From Strigamia acuminata (Eukaryota; Arthropoda; Chilopoda; Geophilomorpha; Linotaeniidae): 64,000 nt of DNA. The notes beneath the pieces are model-generated. The model ran no database searches. It was not told the DNA's origin and was given only the letters and a program-made list of their open reading frames with translations. Within the stretch, counting starts at the first letter, position 1. Every line of letters begins with the position of its first letter. The translations under genes were made by a program, and so were the position numbers. Positions 34,788 to 45,817 of this stretch are shown piece after piece. The DNA lies in contig OX442321.1 of the NCBI GenBank assembly GCA_949358305.1, positions 3,187,605 to 3,251,604 of the forward strand. The letters run 5' to 3'.

Positions 34788-37520
34788 TCAATGAAATAAC
34801 CCTAAAAAGTCAACAAAAACGATCAACTTGAGATCCACATTATACCTATTCGCATCCTCGTGCAACGGATGCGAATCGAAATGCTGCTTCACCACATCCG
34901 TAGTAAACAACAACACCTTCAGCTCCGCCAACGACGGAATTTTCAGCAAATCATCCACCCCGTTCGGCCCCAACAAATTGCAAAACTCGATAAACAAATG
35001 CCTGAGCTGCTTCTTCACCATCATCCGCGCCAGCTCGGTCGCAATTTTGTTACTGAACCCGTCGCAGCGCCACAACTTGAGCGTGTCCAAATGCGGGCAC
35101 ATCTCGAGTATCCGAAACAAATACCCGTTCGAAATCCACGCGTCCCTCGAGTCCGACAACGTCAGCTTAGACAGCACCGGAAAACTCGCGTTATCCAGGC
35201 AAATGCGCTCGCACAACTGACTCTTATCCTCCACCCGCTGGTCGCCGTTCGTCACCACGTTAATATTCAAGGTCCCCAGGTTCTCGAACATGGTGAGCGT
35301 GCAGATAATCCTGGGCGTGAACACGTGCGACGTAATTTTGATGTTGGTGAGCTTGGGACACGTGGACATGACGATTTCGAGTTCCTCCTCGACGAGGTCG
35401 AAGCTGGAGTCGAAGTTGAGCTTGCGGAGGTTGAATTGTCGGTGTTGGAGGTTGTGGGGGAGGGAGTTGAACCATTTGGAGTCCTCGGAGTCGAAGTCTT
35501 CGATGAGCTTCATGGAGGCGAGGAGGTTGTGGTAGCAGGTGGTGGGGAGGCCGTAGTCGCCGATGCGGAGGACGCGGAGAGTGTGCCGGGCTTTGGAGTC
35601 GAGGTGGCAGAGCTTGTCGACGGCGTGCTCGGTGATGCTGGGGCCGGGGTCGAATTCTGTGAGGGGGAGGTTGGCGATGAAGGCGATGGCGGCTTCGTCG
35701 ACTTGGCAGCCGTTGAGGTCGAGTTTGTGGAGGTTGGGCATTAGTTGGCACATTTCGCGGCAGACGATGTGGTCGAGGTGGTAGTCGTCGGGGAGCTTGA
35801 GTTCTTCGAGGTTCTGGGGGTGGGTGGAAAGGAGAGATTAGGAAATTTGTAGAGGTAATGAAGTTTTTGGAAATTTTTGAAATTTGTTTGGGGAATTTTG
35901 AAATTTGTTTGGAAAATTTTGAAATTTGTTTGGGGAATTTGGAAAATTTGTTTGGAAAGTTTTGAAATTTGTTTGGGGAATTTGGAAAATTTGTTTGGGA
36001 AATTTGGAAAATTTGTTTGGAAAGTTTTGAAATTTGTTTGGAGAATTTGAAAAATTTGTTTGGAAAGTTTGGAAATTTTTTTTGGAAAATTTTGCAAAAT
36101 TTAGAAAATTTGTTAGGAAATTTTGAAAATTTTGTTTGGAAAAATTTTGAAAATTTGTTTGAAAAATTTTGAAAATTTGTTTGGAAAATTTTGCAAAATT
36201 TAGAAAATTTGTTTGGAAATTTTGAAAATTTTGTTTGGAAAAATTTTGAAAATTTGTTTGAAAAATTTTGAAAATTTGTTTGGAAAATTTTGCAAAATTT
36301 AGAAAATTTGTTTGGAAATTTTGAAAATTTTGTTTGGAAAAATTTGAAAATTTTGTTTGGAAAATTTTTGAAAATTTGTTTTGAAAAATTTTGAAAATTT
36401 GTTAGGAACATTTGGAAAATTTGTTTGGAAAATTTGTTTGGAAAATTTTTTTGAAAAATAGAAAAATTTACTGAAAATTAAGTAAAAAATTTAGAAAAAA
36501 TTTTAGAAAAATGAATTGAAAATTATTTTCAATTAATTTTATTAAATTTTTTACATAATTTTCAATTAATTATGTACAAAATTTAGAAAAAATAATTGAA
36601 AATCTTTTGAAACTTTTACAAAAACAATTAAAATTTCTTTAAAAAAATTTAGAAGAATAAAAATAAATAAAACAAAAAATTAAAAAATTCAGAAATTTTT
36701 TTTAGAAAACTTTAAACAAATTGAAAAACATTAGAAAAATTACAAAAAAACCTATAAATTTCATGCAAACAAATAAAACTTTTGACAAAAAAAAAAAAAA
36801 AAATGCAAATACACTTTAAATAAATTGCACAAACATAAATTGCACAAACATAAAAAACAAACACAAAAAACAACAACAACAAACATCTTCACGTCATTCC
36901 ACCCAATCCACCTCCTCCATCCCCCAACCCCATAAACCCAAACATTACATAACAACAATATCCCCTAATCCAAATCGAAAATCCATACAAAACCAATTGA
37001 AAACTCCAATTTTCACGCTAAACCTATTCCACACCAAACAAAATCAAACAAATCACGAAATTAATCTCCACCAATTATACCTTAAATTTGGGCCCGCTAA
37101 AATAAAGCAAATCCTCAAAAACAAACTCGTCGCCATCAAAATCGAGCGAAAGTTTCTTGATATTTTCCCGCACAAACAAAGCGATGTGTTCCGCGCCAGG
37201 CACTAAATCATCGCCGCCTTCGTCGGCAAAGTCATGTTCAATCAAAACCGACAGTATTTCGTCACACATATGCTCGGCTGAAACAAAAAATAAAAAAATA
37301 AAAAAATAAAAAAAATAAAAATATTAAAAAATTAAAAAATTAAAAAAATTAATTTTTTTAATTTTTTTTTTTAAATAATTAAAAATGACTTACGCAAATT
37401 CTGGAAATATTTAATGAGTTTGTTAACCTGTTGTTGCATTGCTGGCAGGTCTGAAACGATACTGATTTGCAACACGGAGAAGCAAATTGTGAACATGGCC
37501 ATGTCCGATAATTTTTCCAT
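34788..37520 (-). CDS. Leucine-rich-repeat protein, F-box-like N-terminus (449 aa)
   Basis: Three exons on the minus strand with matching phases: 37520-37394 (ATG, 42 codons plus one base), 37277-37081 (phase 0 end) and 35813-34788 (TAA). Donors are GTAAGT and GTATAA; acceptors are tttcag and cccccag. The N-terminal 45 residues end in LPEHMCDEILSVLI, weakly like an F-box helix. Exon 3 has irregular 26-32 residue leucine-rich repeats: LHKLDLNGC, LRVLRIGDYG, LRKLNFDSS, LTNIKITS, LSKLTLSDS, LDTLKLWRCDG, LRHLFIEFC and LAELKVLL. By analogy with F-box/LRR proteins it may be an SCF ubiquitin-ligase adaptor, but the F-box is not convincing. The GC-rich exon contrasts with an AT-rich intron holding a tandem repeat. 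Confidence 0.8.
35860..36440. repeat. Tandem repeat in intron 2 of the LRR gene
   Basis: Units built on ttttgaaatttgtttggaaaa, about 21-25 bp, occur throughout. Three larger period blocks from about 36080 (gcaaaatttagaaaatttgtttgg...) are nearly identical to each other, so higher-order duplication has occurred. The NFSKFPNKFSKF-type frames are artefacts. Confidence 0.85.
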
Positions 37521-37699
37521 TGTTTTTTTGCGTCACCTCGATGAATTTACATCATTTCATTGAAATTAGAATTAAATCCAAAACACTGTGCATATTTAAT
37601 GGGTGAAAAAAAATTTATTGGCACTATTACTAAAAGCGATTTTTTTTAGGCCTTAGAAAAATGCCAATGCAAAAATTAACAATTAGGTCGTGTGCCACC

Positions 37700-38300
37700 G
37701 CTGTTTGCATTGTTTCGTCTAAAAACTGAAATACAAATAGCAGAAGTGAACGGATTTTTGACAAAAATGCGCATTTAAATAGAGAAAAACGATTTTAACT
37801 GCAAAATTAAACGTCTAAGTGGAAAAATGCGATTTTAAATGCAAAAATGCACGTTAGTGTGTAAAAATGCGATTTTAAATGCAAAAATGCACATTAGTGT
37901 GTAAAAATGCGATTTTAAATGCGATTTTAAATGCAAAAATGCACATTTGTGTGTAAAAATGCAATTTTAAATGCGATTTTAAACGCAAAAATGCACATTT
38001 GTGTGTAAAAATGCAATTTTAAATGCGATTTTAAATGCAAAAATGCACATTTGTGTGTAAAAATGCGATTTTATATGCAAAAATGCACATTTGTGTGTAA
38101 AAATGCGATTTTAAATGCGATTTTAAATGAAAAAATGCACATTTGTGTGTAAAAATGCGCTTTTAAATGCGATTTTAAATGCAAAAATGCACATGTGTGT
38201 GTAAAAATGCGATTTTAAATGCGATTTTAAATGCAAAAATGCGTATAAATATGTGAAAATGCGTAAATACGTGGAAAAATGCGATCTTAAATGTAAAAAT
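37700..38300. repeat. Tandem repeat (tgtgtaaaaatgcgatttta)
   Basis: About ten units, 40-60 bp long, combining gtgtgtaaaaatgcgatttt, aaatgcgattttaaatgcaa and aaatgcacattt. Degenerate copies extend to 38540. Upstream of the LRR gene start; no coding content. Confidence 0.85.
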
Positions 38301-38570
38301 GTGATTTTAAATGTAAAATTGTAATTTCAAATGTAAAAATACGATTTTATATGTAAAAATGCACGTATGTGAGTAAAAGTGCAATTTAAATGCGAATGCA
38401 CAATTGCAATTTTATATAAGAAAAGCATTGCAAATTTAAGTGCTAAATTGCGTTTTTAAGTGCTAATTTGCGATTCTAAGTGCTAATTTGTGATATTAAG
38501 TGCAAGTCTGCAAACCAACTGTAAAAATGCACTTTTTAAACCCAAAATACACCTTGAAGTGCTGACTTAA

Positions 38571-38785
38571 TTAAATCTTTAATCCAAAAAAGATAACAGC
38601 ACTCTTAAAACCTATGGACTCCGAGCCAACTTTACGCCTAATAACACATTTTTCCATGTGTAATATCTTCACATCATTCCGACATTCTTCCTCAAAAATC
38701 ATCATTGAAGACAACTTGAACCCATCAGTCCCATACGTTTGGCTTACACACTGCACGCTTAAGAACCCCTTAACGATCAAGTTCT
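38571..38785 (-). CDS. Doubtful terminal exon or fragment
   Basis: A minus-strand frame reads VKGFLSVQCVSQTYGTDGF and continues through FEEECRNDVKIL to a TAA at 38571. It has moderate complexity and four Cys, but no clear acceptor or start; an in-frame TGA lies just upstream. The plus strand is also open here (38614-38886). It may be a decayed gene piece. No family recognised. Confidence 0.2.
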
Positions 38786-38899
38786 CTCAACCACTCAAGA
38801 TTCCTCGCCTCATCTCATCGCAACGCTCTAACGCCTATCATGGCACTTCAATCCACCTCACCATGCTAAACCAATGCAAATATTAATTCCAATTTAAAA

Positions 38900-39900
38900 C
38901 TCAGCTTATGCTCCAAAAATTCTTTGAAATCAAATTGCAATTTTGAAATGCATCGGGTTTCGGGTTTCGCATATTTTTGGGGTTACAATATCTGGCGCGA
39001 TTGCGCAATTTCGTTATTGCGAATTTCTGAGAGTGGATGGACGCAATTCGGGCACGGGAATGCATAAACAGCGCCGGACGCACGACACGTTAGATAGAAG
39101 TGAACACAAGAGACTGTATTAATGGTTTACGGCGTTTATTCAGTGTCTAGGGGTCAGAATCTCTTGCCTCTCCTATTGCTACCGCTGCATTGCTACAGCA
39201 GACCTGCGACCACACGCAGCACATGCATGTATGTATTTATTTGTAACGGCGACCCATCTATGGACGCAGCACATGCAGTTAGGGTTAACCGGTTGTGCAG
39301 CGTGGTCGAACACTTGCTCAATCGGCCCACGGATCGCTCACGGTACTGCGACTGGCAGACCAGCCAAGTCGCTAAGTACCACCATGGTGAACAAGAGTGG
39401 AGAACAGCCAGATGTTAACCAGAGCTGTTCCTAGCGCCCCCCATGACCGCCCCACGGTAATCAATAACCGATTTTTAAATTCCGCAGTTATTCATTCTGC
39501 GATTATTCAGTTTATCATATCCGGATTTTAACTTTGTCGTTTATTTCCGCGGTTATTACGAAACCCCCAGAAATTACAAACTGGTTGACCTTGATTCCAA
39601 GGTCAAAGGTCAATTTTAAAGGCACCATTGGAATCACCACCTAGCTCTTCCTGTTTCACTGTTTCCTCAGAATTTTGAATTTCTGCTTTGGTCTTCCGTA
39701 ATTCTCCTGGAACACTTAAAAATGAACACCCTGTACATAAATCACGTCTCCACGACACTAAATTGTCAGAAATAAATTTATGCAACGACAAACAACCGGC
39801 CATATTTTGCAAACACACAAATCAATCAAAAGTCAAACAGAAATGCATTCACCACCTTGAAAAATCCTATATAAACCCAACACACCATTGCTGACTACTT
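38900..39900. other. Intergenic; possible repeat-derived block
   Basis: Positions 39080-39160 resemble 57200-57270 (agactgtattaatggtttac versus catcgtattaatggtagttt, both followed by a gtgtctag/gtctaag..tcttgc stretch), suggesting a dispersed element. The 98-codon frame at 39122-39418 lies in it and is not called. Positions 39580-39730 carry pieces (gaccttgattccaaggtcaa, gaacaccctgtac) related to 51918-52080. Confidence 0.4.
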
Positions 39901-39913
39901 GATATCCTTCAGC

Positions 39914-41217
39914 ATGGTTCTTTCAGCATCAACCCTCAGTCTTCTCCTGCTCATCTACGGCTTCGACGACTTGCCGCCAGCCAAAACCAGTCCGGGCCAC
40001 AAGTGTCCTGCAGCAAAACCGCAGCCTGGTTTTGAATTATCAGACGTATTTATTTATTTATTTATTTATTCATTTAATTTTTACATTTCTTAACATTTTT
40101 CTCCAGCTCCTGAAAGGCTCATTCTATTATAATTATGGATTCGCTCAACACGACACGCTCAATAGATTCGAATGTATCAAATTGAGGTTCGAGAAACAAC
40201 CTGACGGAGTGTATTTACATATTTCTGGAATTAAAACGCAGTGAGTATAGAAATGTGTGATGAAAAGAAAAAAAATACAACATAAAATTATTTTTTCCTT
40301 AGAACTGGGACCCGGGAGCAATCCTGGCACAAACTGAGACACACGAGCGAAAGACCCGGCCATTATGAAATCGACTTCAGAAGTCGTAAGTACCGCCATT
40401 TTTGCCGGCAACTACAATTTCGGCTTTTCGTTCTACCCATTTGTTTAATCTAATGAATGGGGTGAACGGCTAGTACTAGTTACTATGCCGCAACGTAGAA
40501 CTATACTCTCGTTCACTACAAGGTTGGCCTTTCTCCCATTGGCCGAGCCATTTCACTTGTGTAGTGATACAAAAAAATAGACCAAAACAGCCAGAATTGC
40601 AACCGATGTACAGACATTGTAATCGATTGCCTAAGCAACGGTCACAAATTTAAAATTGTGTGCTTTCCAGACAAAGCAATCAATAAACTAAAAACAGCAT
40701 AAAATTGTATTTTATAAATGGAAAAAACTTTTTATTATAAAATCTAATGAAAATTATATCATTTGAATAGCAAACCATACAAACCACGAGGCAGAGGCTT
40801 ATTTGTACTTCAGGAAGGACGAGGGTCGCAAAGGAACAACACTAATCGGCATCATAATCTGCACTCGATTCCCAGTGATAAACAAACATGCAGGTCTGAC
40901 TTTTACATTCCAATGATGTTATTTGTACAGAAGAGTACTTAATCTTCTATTTTTATCTAGTCAGTGGCTTGATAGGCAGCAATAAGCCTAAACTGGCGAA
41001 AAAAGCGCTCGGTGGTGTGCTCAATTGGCTCAAACAAGAGTCTCAAGTCACCATTGCCAAGAATGGAAAACTGGCCAAGAATAAGTGCAAATTACCCAAA
41101 CCATCCAAGTCCAAACCGAATCTCAATGACAACCCCCACCACCATCCCCATCCCCACTCCCACCCCCACCCCCATCCCCATTCCCATCCCCACCCCCATC
41201 CTCAAGGACCTAAGTAA
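39914..41217 (+). CDS. Small secreted protein with His/Pro-rich tail (201 aa)
   Basis: Four exons: 39914-40045, 40107-40240, 40303-40385 and 40961-41217 (TAA), with phases 0, 2, 1 and matching GT/AG sites. The N-terminus MVLSASTLSLLLLIYG is a signal peptide. The core has FYYNYGF, FECIKLRFE, SWHKLRHTS and GHYEIDF, shared in order and spacing with the next gene. The last exon is lysine-rich (KPKLAKKALG) and then runs into a His-Pro-rich tail of about 26 residues (about half His), ending QGPK. Such a tail could bind zinc or copper; that is inference. The [FY]Y-x-NYG...C-I pattern is vaguely lipocalin-like, but no family could be assigned. AATAAA occurs at about 41275. Confidence 0.75.
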
Positions 41218-41329
41218 TCCTAGAAATTGAAATTCATAATGATTATTGTAATCTGAATGAAAGTAATGATACAAATAAATAATGTTTCAAAATCAAACAA
41301 AATCTCTTTAATCAATGACATCATCATGT

Positions 41330-41625
41330 TTTTAACCAATTAGAAGGCTTAGAAAAATATTTGAACCAATCAGAGGGCTTAGAAAAATCTCTGAACCAAT
41401 CAGATGGCTTAAAAAAATATTTGGACCAATCAGAGGGCTTAGAAAAATCTCTGAACCAATCAGATGGCTTAGAAAAATCTCTGAACCAATCAGAGGGCTT
41501 AGAGAAATGTTTGGACCAATCAGAGGGCTTAGAAAAGTCTCTGAACCAATCAGATGGCTTAGAAAAATGTTCGGACCAATCAGACGGCTTAGAAAAATCT
41601 TTTCGCCAATCAGATGTAAAGAAAA
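41330..41625. repeat. 30-bp minisatellite containing CCAAT
   Basis: About ten units of aaccaatcagagggcttaga plus aaaatctctg or variants (tttgg), nearly all 30 bp. Each unit has a perfect ccaatca box. Both strands stay open (NQSEGLEKSL on plus), an artefact of the period. It lies about 110 bp downstream of the His-rich gene and upstream of its paralogue. Confidence 0.9.
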
Positions 41626-41901
41626 ATGATGAAACAACTCCTGATTGGCTGGCTCGACTTCTGACTTGAGACGTCACCAGTGGCAGCCATGATTAAAGAT
41701 GGCAGACTCAAACCGAAAGAGCGCGATGTAAACAAATCAATTTTAATATTTAATTTCAGGATATGAAATAATATCCCTATTAGGAAAACAATAGCATCGA
41801 TCTAAACATTCCTTCGTTACATTTTAATGGCCACTTGATAAATTTAAGTATCGGCATGCAAAACTTTCGCCTTATTTCGACAGGAATTAACGGACGTAGT
41901 T

Positions 41902-42775
41902 ATGGTTCCGGTAACAGCTGCTTCAAACTTACTGAGCATCCTGTTGCTTATTTTTGGCAGCAACGATTTGCCACCAAACGAGGTTCACATCGACAAAGCA
42001 CCGACTTGTCCAGTTGTGACTGCGCAACCCGTTTTCGATATAAAAGACGTAATGATTCCAGAAAAATATTAATCAGCCGATTACATAATTTGATATAAAA
42101 ATTCAGATTTTGCGGACAACATTCTACGTCAATTACGGTACGACTTTCAACGATGAACCTAAAAAATACAACTGCATCACCTTAGGAATCGAGAAAAAAG
42201 TCGATGGCAATTATTTGAGATTATTTGGCACTAGATTGTCAGAGTAAGTTTTTTTTAATCTTCTCTAATTTCTACGTAATTAAAATTAATTTCTTTCTGT
42301 TTAGTGGGAGAAAAGAACGAGCGTGGCACAAACTGAAAATAGACGACTACGGTCATTGTGAAATTGATTTAAGAGGTATAGGTGGAAACACAAGGGAGCG
42401 GGTAAAATTCCAAAGCTTGCTAGTACCCGCTTTTGACTTACCAGCTTAACTCGCAAACTCAAGCTAGCTAGCCAGAAATTCCCGCCAAAACCTCCTCCAA
42501 GAATTTCCTCACAATTCTGATTGGCTGTCAAAGTCACATGACCAAAACACCAGCAAGCTTGAAGCTGGTAAATCAAACTCAGTTTGATCGGAGCGGGTGA
42601 GTACAAGCTCGCTTCAAAACAAAGCTTTGAATAAAAACGCAAGCTTGTGTTTGCTCAAGTGGGCGAGTTTAAGCCGCTTTTTAATGTAAAAGCAAGCTTT
42701 TCAATTTTACCCGCTCTCTTGTGTTTCCACCTTTAGATTAATTGTTTTTATTTAGGCGACTACATTTCAGTGTAA
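41902..42775 (+). CDS. Small secreted protein, paralogue of the His-tail gene (about 124 aa)
   Basis: Exons 41902-42048, 42107-42243, 42305-42375 and 42756-42775 have the same phases (0, 2, 1) as the gene at 39914. The signal region is MVPVTAASNLLSILLLIFG, then NDLPPNE (DDLPPAK in the paralogue). The core has FYVNYGT, YNCITLGIEKK, AWHKLKI and GHCEIDLRG. After the last junction the frame gives DYISV and stops. That stop lies inside a TIR element starting at 42768, so the original C-terminal exon was probably cut and replaced. Intron 3 is also largely a TIR element (about 42378-42737). The function is unknown. Confidence 0.65.
42378..42737. mobile_element. TIR element filling intron 3
   Basis: Left aggtggaaacacaagggagc and right gctctcttgtgtttccacct are inverted copies with about 40-bp arms. 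It begins within three bases of the splice donor, so the donor context (gag|gtatag) is partly at the element border. Internal ctagctagc-like and aagcttg motifs are also inverted. Confidence 0.75.
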
Positions 42776-43182
42776 GTATGGCACTCCTCCTATTGGCTAA
42801 TGGATTATAGAGCATCCCATTGGCTGTACGCCATATAACAAAAGAATAGTTCATAGAGTTATACCTAGGTTATACTATTGTTATGTGACCTCCAGCCAAT
42901 GAAAATGCTGTACTATACTCAAAACCACCACAGCGTTGACCTATTTCACTGGTGTAGTGGCACAAAAAAGTAGCCCAAAACACCAGAATTGTAATCGAAC
43001 TCCAGACATTGTGATCGATTACCAACATTGTCAAAGATGATGCTTTGACGCAGAACTACTTTTCCGCACAGTAGAACACAGTACACAGTTAGGCGTAAAC
43101 CAGCTGAAATAGGTCGACGTTGTGGTGGTTTTGAGTATAGTATATCCCATTAGCCAATAGGAGAAGTGCCTTACTTACACTG
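42768..43182. mobile_element. Nested TIR element interrupting the last exon
   Basis: Ends cagtgtaagtatggcactcc and, inverted, agtgccttacttacactg, with a ccattagccaatagg continuation. Inside, ctcaaaaccaccacagcg (about 42919) and its complement (about 43115) make a second inverted pair around a tgtagtggcacaaaaaagta repeat shared with 5830. CAGTG ends suggest hAT, but I see no matching 8-bp flank duplication. Confidence 0.7.
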
Positions 43183-44113
43183 AACAGACTTTAGCTACAG
43201 TACGTTCATGTCCGACAAAGCCTGTCTCTGTGGCCCGACCCATCCAGATTTCCCGATACTAAATTTGTACCCAGTCCAGCCTTGCCCTTATACTTGTACG
43301 ATACCTTGTACGATGTGGGCATCAAGACATGTTATTAGAATGTGTTATTCTAGCTTACAAAAGTATTGTATACATGCCTGTGTTATCTTTTAGTTAGCAG
43401 ATACAACTTTAGGTGCCATTCTATCTATAGTAGAGGAATATCAAACTTTAAACATGACACTAATTGAGTGTCTTTTCTCTTCTTCTTTCTAAAGAAGATT
43501 GATGTAAACTTTGCATGCTTCGCTAGGTCATAAGTGATTTTAATTAAGGGAACCATCCTTAATGTTAAAGATACATACCTTCCGCATTTACCAATTTCTT
43601 GGAAAGTTGAATATCCTTCCAGCTCCATATAGAGAATCTATAAAACTAAGTCTCCGAAAATTGGCATAAGTATCTTTCTAGCATCTTGAGGCTTGACACT
43701 TCCAGCAAAAAGTCACACAACATAAAATATTTCTTAGATTATTTTGTGTCCATTTGAATTTGTCAAGGATTTGTCTTAAAGCAGCTCTGCATTGGCTGAG
43801 GCCAGAAGATTGCTGAAGGTGTACAAACATGAGCAAATTTTACTGTGCTATAGACGGCCGCCTTTGATGCAAGCATTAAAGCGAGCACATAGACATCCCT
43901 CCTACTGAGTGCTGAAGTCATATAAGCACATGGACACCAAACATGGCACTTTTGCATGCAATAATCAATAATGCAATAATCAACTAATCACAATAATCGC
44001 TCATTTAATGAAACCCCTTAGTGTAATTTCTCAACATGCTTAAAACTGCACTTCGGACCATAAGACGCACCACAATTTTTGGTCGACTTTTCAAAGTAAA
44101 AAAGTGCGTCTTA
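43183..44113. other. No gene seen
   Basis: AT-rich intergenic DNA. Positions 43975-44022 are a solo right end of the aaccccttag TIR family (see 15836-16327). Confidence 0.5.
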
Positions 44114-44469
44114 CAAGGGGAGAGCACCAATAAGCTATCACAGATTGTTGTAATATTAAACAAGAAGGATTGTTATATCATGCTGAATGAGACCCTAAAA
44201 TAATTTCATTCCATGAACAGCCAACAATGCAAACAATGAGCTGAAAGTTGGCACTATTTTGTCTGTGTATACATCAAATCTGAGCAATCAGGCCTAGTGT
44301 ATGAATACTGTAAACAACAGTTGCTAGGTAAAAAATAGTTCCAAGATCCAAGTTCAATTTTATCATTTGAGATTCAATGATGTCATTTCCTCTTTTGATA
44401 TCACATGACATATGACATCAGAACTTTGTTCAACAACATGACTGTCTTCATGAAGACAATAATAGTTTG

Positions 44470-44541
44470 TAGTGGTGGTTCAGTGGTTAAGGCAATGGAC
44501 CAGGAATCTTTCCACACAGGTTCAAATCCTGTTGGGTGTGA
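44470..44541 (+). repeat. tRNA-like (SINE-type) segment, left arm
   Basis: An A-box-like ggttcagtggttaaggc and a B-box with TpsiC stem (acagg ttcaaat cctgt) are spaced as in a tRNA gene. The acceptor stem does not pair and the anticodon arm is poor, so it is a tRNA-derived relic rather than a working tRNA gene. An inverted copy is at 44712-44783. Confidence 0.55.
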
Positions 44542-44711
44542 ATATATTTACATTTATTTTTTGTTAAATTTTAGCAGTTATTTTAATGTTTGTAATTTTA
44601 TATTTGTTTCCAGAAAATTTTAATTTGGTTAATTTTAATTTTTTAACAAATATAAAATTACAAACATTAAAATAACTGCTAAAATTTAACAAAAAATAAA
44701 TGTAAAAATTT

Positions 44712-44783
44712 TCACACCCAACAGGATTTGAACCTGTGTGGAAAGATTCCTGGTCCATTGCCTTAACCACTGAACCACCACTA
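44712..44783 (-). repeat. tRNA-like segment, right arm
   Basis: Inverted copy of the 44470-44541 segment with the same A- and B-box-like motifs, transcribed toward the palindrome centre if active. Confidence 0.55.
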
Positions 44784-45190
44784 CAAACTATTATTGTCTT
44801 CATGAAGACAGTCATGTTGTTGAACAAAGTTCTGATGTCATATGTCATGTGATATCAAAAGAGGAAATGACATCATTGAATCTCAAATGGTAAAATTGAA
44901 CTTGGATCTTGGAACTATTTTTTACCTAGCAACTGTTGTTTACAGTATTCATACACTAGGCCTGATTGCTCAGATTTGATGTATACACAGACAAAATAGT
45001 GCCAACTTTCAGCTCATTGTTTGCATTGTTGGCTGTTCATGGAATGAAATTATTTTAGGGTCTCATTCAGCATGATATAACAATCCTTCTTGTTTAATAT
45101 TACAACAATCTGTGATAGCTTATTGGTGCTCTCCCCTTGTTAGTGTCCACAAAATACGGTAAGTCTTCAAACAACTTCTGTTAATCATAC

Positions 45191-45615
45191 ATGCTGCAAA
45201 CACACCACAACAAGCAACTACGGTCACTGTATGGTTCAATATTGAATGCAGCTACTTTATTCTTCGTAGTCAATGCCGAGCAGATAGACGGTAAAGCTTA
45301 TCTCTACTACGACCATCATAATCCCAGCAGAAAACTACACATCTACGTCTGCATGCGATTTCTAAACTCCTCTACACATGCAGGTAAAGAAAAAAATAAA
45401 ACTTAAAAACTAGTTTATAATTTCTATCCATAGAGGGAGCTATCATTGCTACTGAGAATAAAGTAGTCTCACCTATCCCACTCTCCAAGCATCTCGAGGA
45501 CCTGAAACGAATCACCAATGCTCAATGGAATGAAAAAGGATTACTTATCAGGAATGATGACTGTCCTCTTCAAGGAGCAGGCCACATTGAACCTGAGGAT
45601 AAACCAGACCCTTAG
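45191..45615 (+). CDS. Small secreted protein, possible distant member of the cluster (124 aa)
   Basis: Two exons: 45191-45383 (64 codons plus one base; donor gcag|gtaaag) and 45434-45615 (acceptor atccatag, TAG stop). The N-terminus MLQTHHNKQLRSLYGS is followed by a hydrophobic stretch AATLFFVVNAEQ that would serve as signal sequence. The core AYLYYDHHN...IYVCMRFLN echoes the FYYNYGF...FECIKLRFE spacing of the genes at 39914 and 41902, but intron positions differ, so kinship is a guess. The second exon ends EPEDKPDP. AATAAA occurs about 145 bp downstream. The gene starts just outside the palindrome. Confidence 0.6.
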
Positions 45616-45817
45616 GTTTAAGCAACAAAGTTACAAATAGGAATAAGATTACAAGATGTCTGGCTTCAATTTAAATACATCTTGTTTTACAGGCCATTTT
45701 TATTGGTTTTTCTATATCCAATTATTAAAGCATTTGAGTTAGTGTTATTTTACCAAAATAAAAATTCAAATTAAAAAAAGAAAATTTTTTTCTTTCAATG
45801 TTTACGTCGTTATTTGT

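Larger units (their letters stand above)
44114..45139. repeat. 1-kb near-perfect palindrome
   Basis: The left arm (caaggggagagcaccaataa onward) is matched, base for base with very few differences, by the complementary right arm ending ttattggtgctctccccttg. The centre lies near 44627 with about 33 unpaired A/T-rich bases. Each arm carries a tRNA-like segment. The arms are almost identical, implying recent formation or conversion. Confidence 0.9.

Noticed and set aside
34860-35744. 294-codon plus-strand ORF
   Set aside because: Antisense shadow of the LRR exon; low-complexity Val/Glu-rich product.
35260-36411. 383-codon minus-strand ORF (NFSKFPNKFSKF)
   Set aside because: It reads an intronic AT tandem repeat and then the LRR exon in the wrong frame.
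39122-39418. 98-codon plus ORF with hydrophobic start
   Set aside because: Lies in a block with similarity to 57200-57270, so probably element-derived; no splice or homology support.
44470-44541. Functional tRNA gene
   Set aside because: A and B boxes are present but the acceptor stem does not pair and the anticodon arm is irregular; tRNA-derived relic more likely.
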